Assembly: GCA_017417385.1 (NCBI GenBank)
Contig: JAFPZF010000058.1
Span: 27,031 to 91,030, forward strand
Direction of reading: 5' to 3'
DNA: 64,000 nucleotides
From: Bacteroidales bacterium
GTDB taxonomy: Bacteria; Bacteroidota; Bacteroidia; Bacteroidales; Marinilabiliaceae
This document shows positions 63,013-64,000 of the stretch, piece after piece. The number at the start of each line of letters is the position of its first letter. Position 1 is the stretch's first letter. The translations under genes were made by a program, and so were the position numbers. The notes beneath the pieces are model-generated. The model had not been told where the DNA came from, did not search any database, and was given only the letters and a program-made list of their open reading frames with translations.

Positions 63013-63651
63013 ATGAGGAGACTACCAGTATATCTCCTGCTCGACACTAGCGGCTCGATGTTTGGAGAGCCGATCGAGGCAGTCAAGACAGGAGTGCAGT
63101 TGCTCATCTCGACGTTGCGGAGCGACCCGTATGCGCTCGAGACTGCGTACATCAGCATCATAACATTCGACAGTTCGGCGCAGCAGGTAGTGCCATTGAC
63201 AGAGATCTCGGCCTTTCAGCAGCCGAACGTCAATGCGAGTGGTTGCACGGCGCTAGGCGAGGCGCTCAGCCTCCTGGCAAAGAGAGTAGATGCGGAGATA
63301 GTGAAGACGACGGCGGACGTCAAGGGCGACTGGAAGCCGATAGTCTTCATTATGACCGACGGCGAGCCGACGGACGACCTCGACAAGGGCATCAGGGACT
63401 TCAAGCAGAAGAAGTTCGGAGTCGTCGTAGCGTGTGCTGCGGGGAGAGGTGCGAAAGTCGAGACGCTGAAGAAGATAACCGAGAATGTCGTTCAGCTGGA
63501 CACGGCGGACAGTGGGACGATCAGTGCGTTCTTCAAGTGGGTTTCGGCGAGTGTCAGCACCGGCAGTCAGAAGGTCGAGGATGCGCATGGCGACGTCACG
63601 ACGATGAGCGAGTTGCCACCGCCACCGCCAGAGATCAACATCATAGCATAG
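63013..63651 (+). CDS. TerY-like von Willebrand factor A protein
   Basis: A 212-aa vWA protein. The metal-ion-dependent adhesion site is LLLDTSGSMFGEPIEA (DxSxS) near residue 10, with the Thr in ASGCTALGEAL and the Asp in IVFIMTDGEPTDDL. TerY proteins accompany TerD genes and often a PP2C phosphatase and a kinase, none of which are seen before the window ends. The C-terminal 20 residues (ELPPPPPEINIIA) are proline-rich. Repeat copy G starts 65 bases later. Confidence 0.9.
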   Translation: MRRLPVYLLLDTSGSMFGEPIEAVKTGVQLLISTLRSDPYALETAYISIITFDSSAQQVVPLTEISAFQQPNVNASGCTALGEALSLLAKRVDAEIVKTTADVKGDWKPIVFIMTDGEPTDDLDKGIRDFKQKKFGVVVACAAGRGAKVETLKKITENVVQLDTADSGTISAFFKWVSASVSTGSQKVEDAHGDVTTMSELPPPPPEINIIA

Positions 63652-63716
63652 GAACAGGCAATAGGCGGGGATGTGCTGGGGTGAAGAATACCGGCACTTC
63701 CTCGTCGTTTTATTAT

Positions 63717-64000
63717 AGGGAACTTCTATAAATTGCTTTTTCTGCGTTAGCTTCGCTGACTTTTCTCACGTTAGCTTCGCTGACTTTTCACACGCTCGGC
63801 AGAGTGAACAAGTTCCCTCTGCTCTCGCTTAATCGAAAAGTTGACTTTGTCTTCATTCCTCACGCTCGGAAATTGGAGCAAGCTCCATTTCTCTCGCTTA
63901 ATCGAAAAGTTGACTTCGTCTACTTTTCTCTCGATCGGCAGATTTCAAGCAAGCTTGATCTGCTCTCGCTTAATCGAAAAGTTGACTTTGTCTTCATTCC
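63717..64000 (+). repeat. Dispersed palindromic element, copy G (three or more modules, cut by window end)
   Basis: The left end GGGAACTTCTATAAATTGC is followed by repeated segments and at least three hairpin modules (63790-63834, 63859-63904, 63929-63974), each ending CTCTCGCTTAATCG. The right end is outside the window. Successive modules are spaced about 70 bases apart, and the linker GAAAAGTTGACTT recurs between them. Confidence 0.85.

Noticed and set aside
63790..63974. CRISPR-like look of the three modules at the window end
   Set aside because: Spacing is regular (about 70 bases), but the variable part is a self-complementary stem, not a unique spacer, and the same modules occur singly elsewhere.
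1..64000. tRNA or rRNA genes
   Set aside because: I looked through the gaps between genes and saw no cloverleaf-type stretch or rRNA segment. A tRNAscan or Rfam run would be needed to exclude them fully.

Overview
The window reads as chromosomal DNA of a member of the Bacteroidales (Bacteroidota), probably Prevotella-like; I cannot fix the genus by eye. The grounds are a SusC/SusD pair, TonB-dependent receptors with carboxypeptidase-like N-terminal domains, DUF4249 and DUF4924 proteins, a surface B12-uptake operon behind a cobalamin riboswitch, -7 promoter boxes of the Bacteroides type (TAnnTTTG), and C-terminal tails resembling type IX secretion signals. The + strand is purine- and G-rich almost throughout. 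Plus-strand genes favour AGG, ATA, GCG and ACG codons, while minus-strand genes favour CGC, ATC, GCC and CTC, which suggests that the whole window lies on one replichore with + as the leading strand.

Layout. 0.2-5 kb: susC/susD and a terminator, then an 11-bp tandem repeat and two orphan hypothetical genes (5.3-6.7 kb). 7-16 kb: a dense + strand housekeeping run (PASTA protein, RluD-type synthase, Ddl, Pth, Hsp15-like S4 protein, DUF4924, DUF4268, TrkH/TrkA potassium uptake, YciO-like protein, Rpe). 16-25.6 kb, minus strand: AddA/RecB-like helicase-nuclease, phosphoglucomutase, GH3 glycosidase and a pectate lyase. 25.8-30 kb, plus strand: a GntR regulator, xylulokinase and xylose isomerase. 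30.2-36.3 kb, minus strand: an overlapping accessory operon with an unknown lipoprotein, two tandem DUF4249 lipoproteins (one frameshifted), a thioredoxin-like lipoprotein and a TonB receptor; it lacks the strand bias of its surroundings. 36.7 kb: a lone DUF4373 replication-type gene. 37.7-43.6 kb, minus strand: a cobalamin riboswitch, BtuB-like receptor, BtuG-like beta-propeller and a 798-aa secreted protein of unknown function. 44.7-50.6 kb, minus strand: rhamnogalacturonan-type acetylesterase, a GH105-DUF2264 fusion, SixA-like phosphatase and a RecD-like helicase. 50.7-55.2 kb, minus strand: RRM protein, RarA, SUI1/YciH, RimO and FtsY. 55.5-63.7 kb, plus strand: ValS, a His-rich CobW GTPase and a tellurium-resistance-type cluster (two TerD, two divergent TerD-superfamily proteins and one TerY-like vWA protein).

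The most unusual non-coding signal is a family of dispersed elements (about 120 to over 280 bp) at 26.8, 28.5, 52.7, 58.2, 59.7 and 63.7 kb. They have shared terminal inverted repeats and a central hairpin whose arms change in a compensatory way between copies. The longer copies also carry one to three further variable hairpins. All copies point the same way on the + strand, and five of the six directly follow or closely trail a stop codon. A miniature relative (62.2 kb) and a lone terminus (15.2 kb) are also present. The second notable item is the riboswitch-controlled operon with its uncharacterised 798-aa protein.
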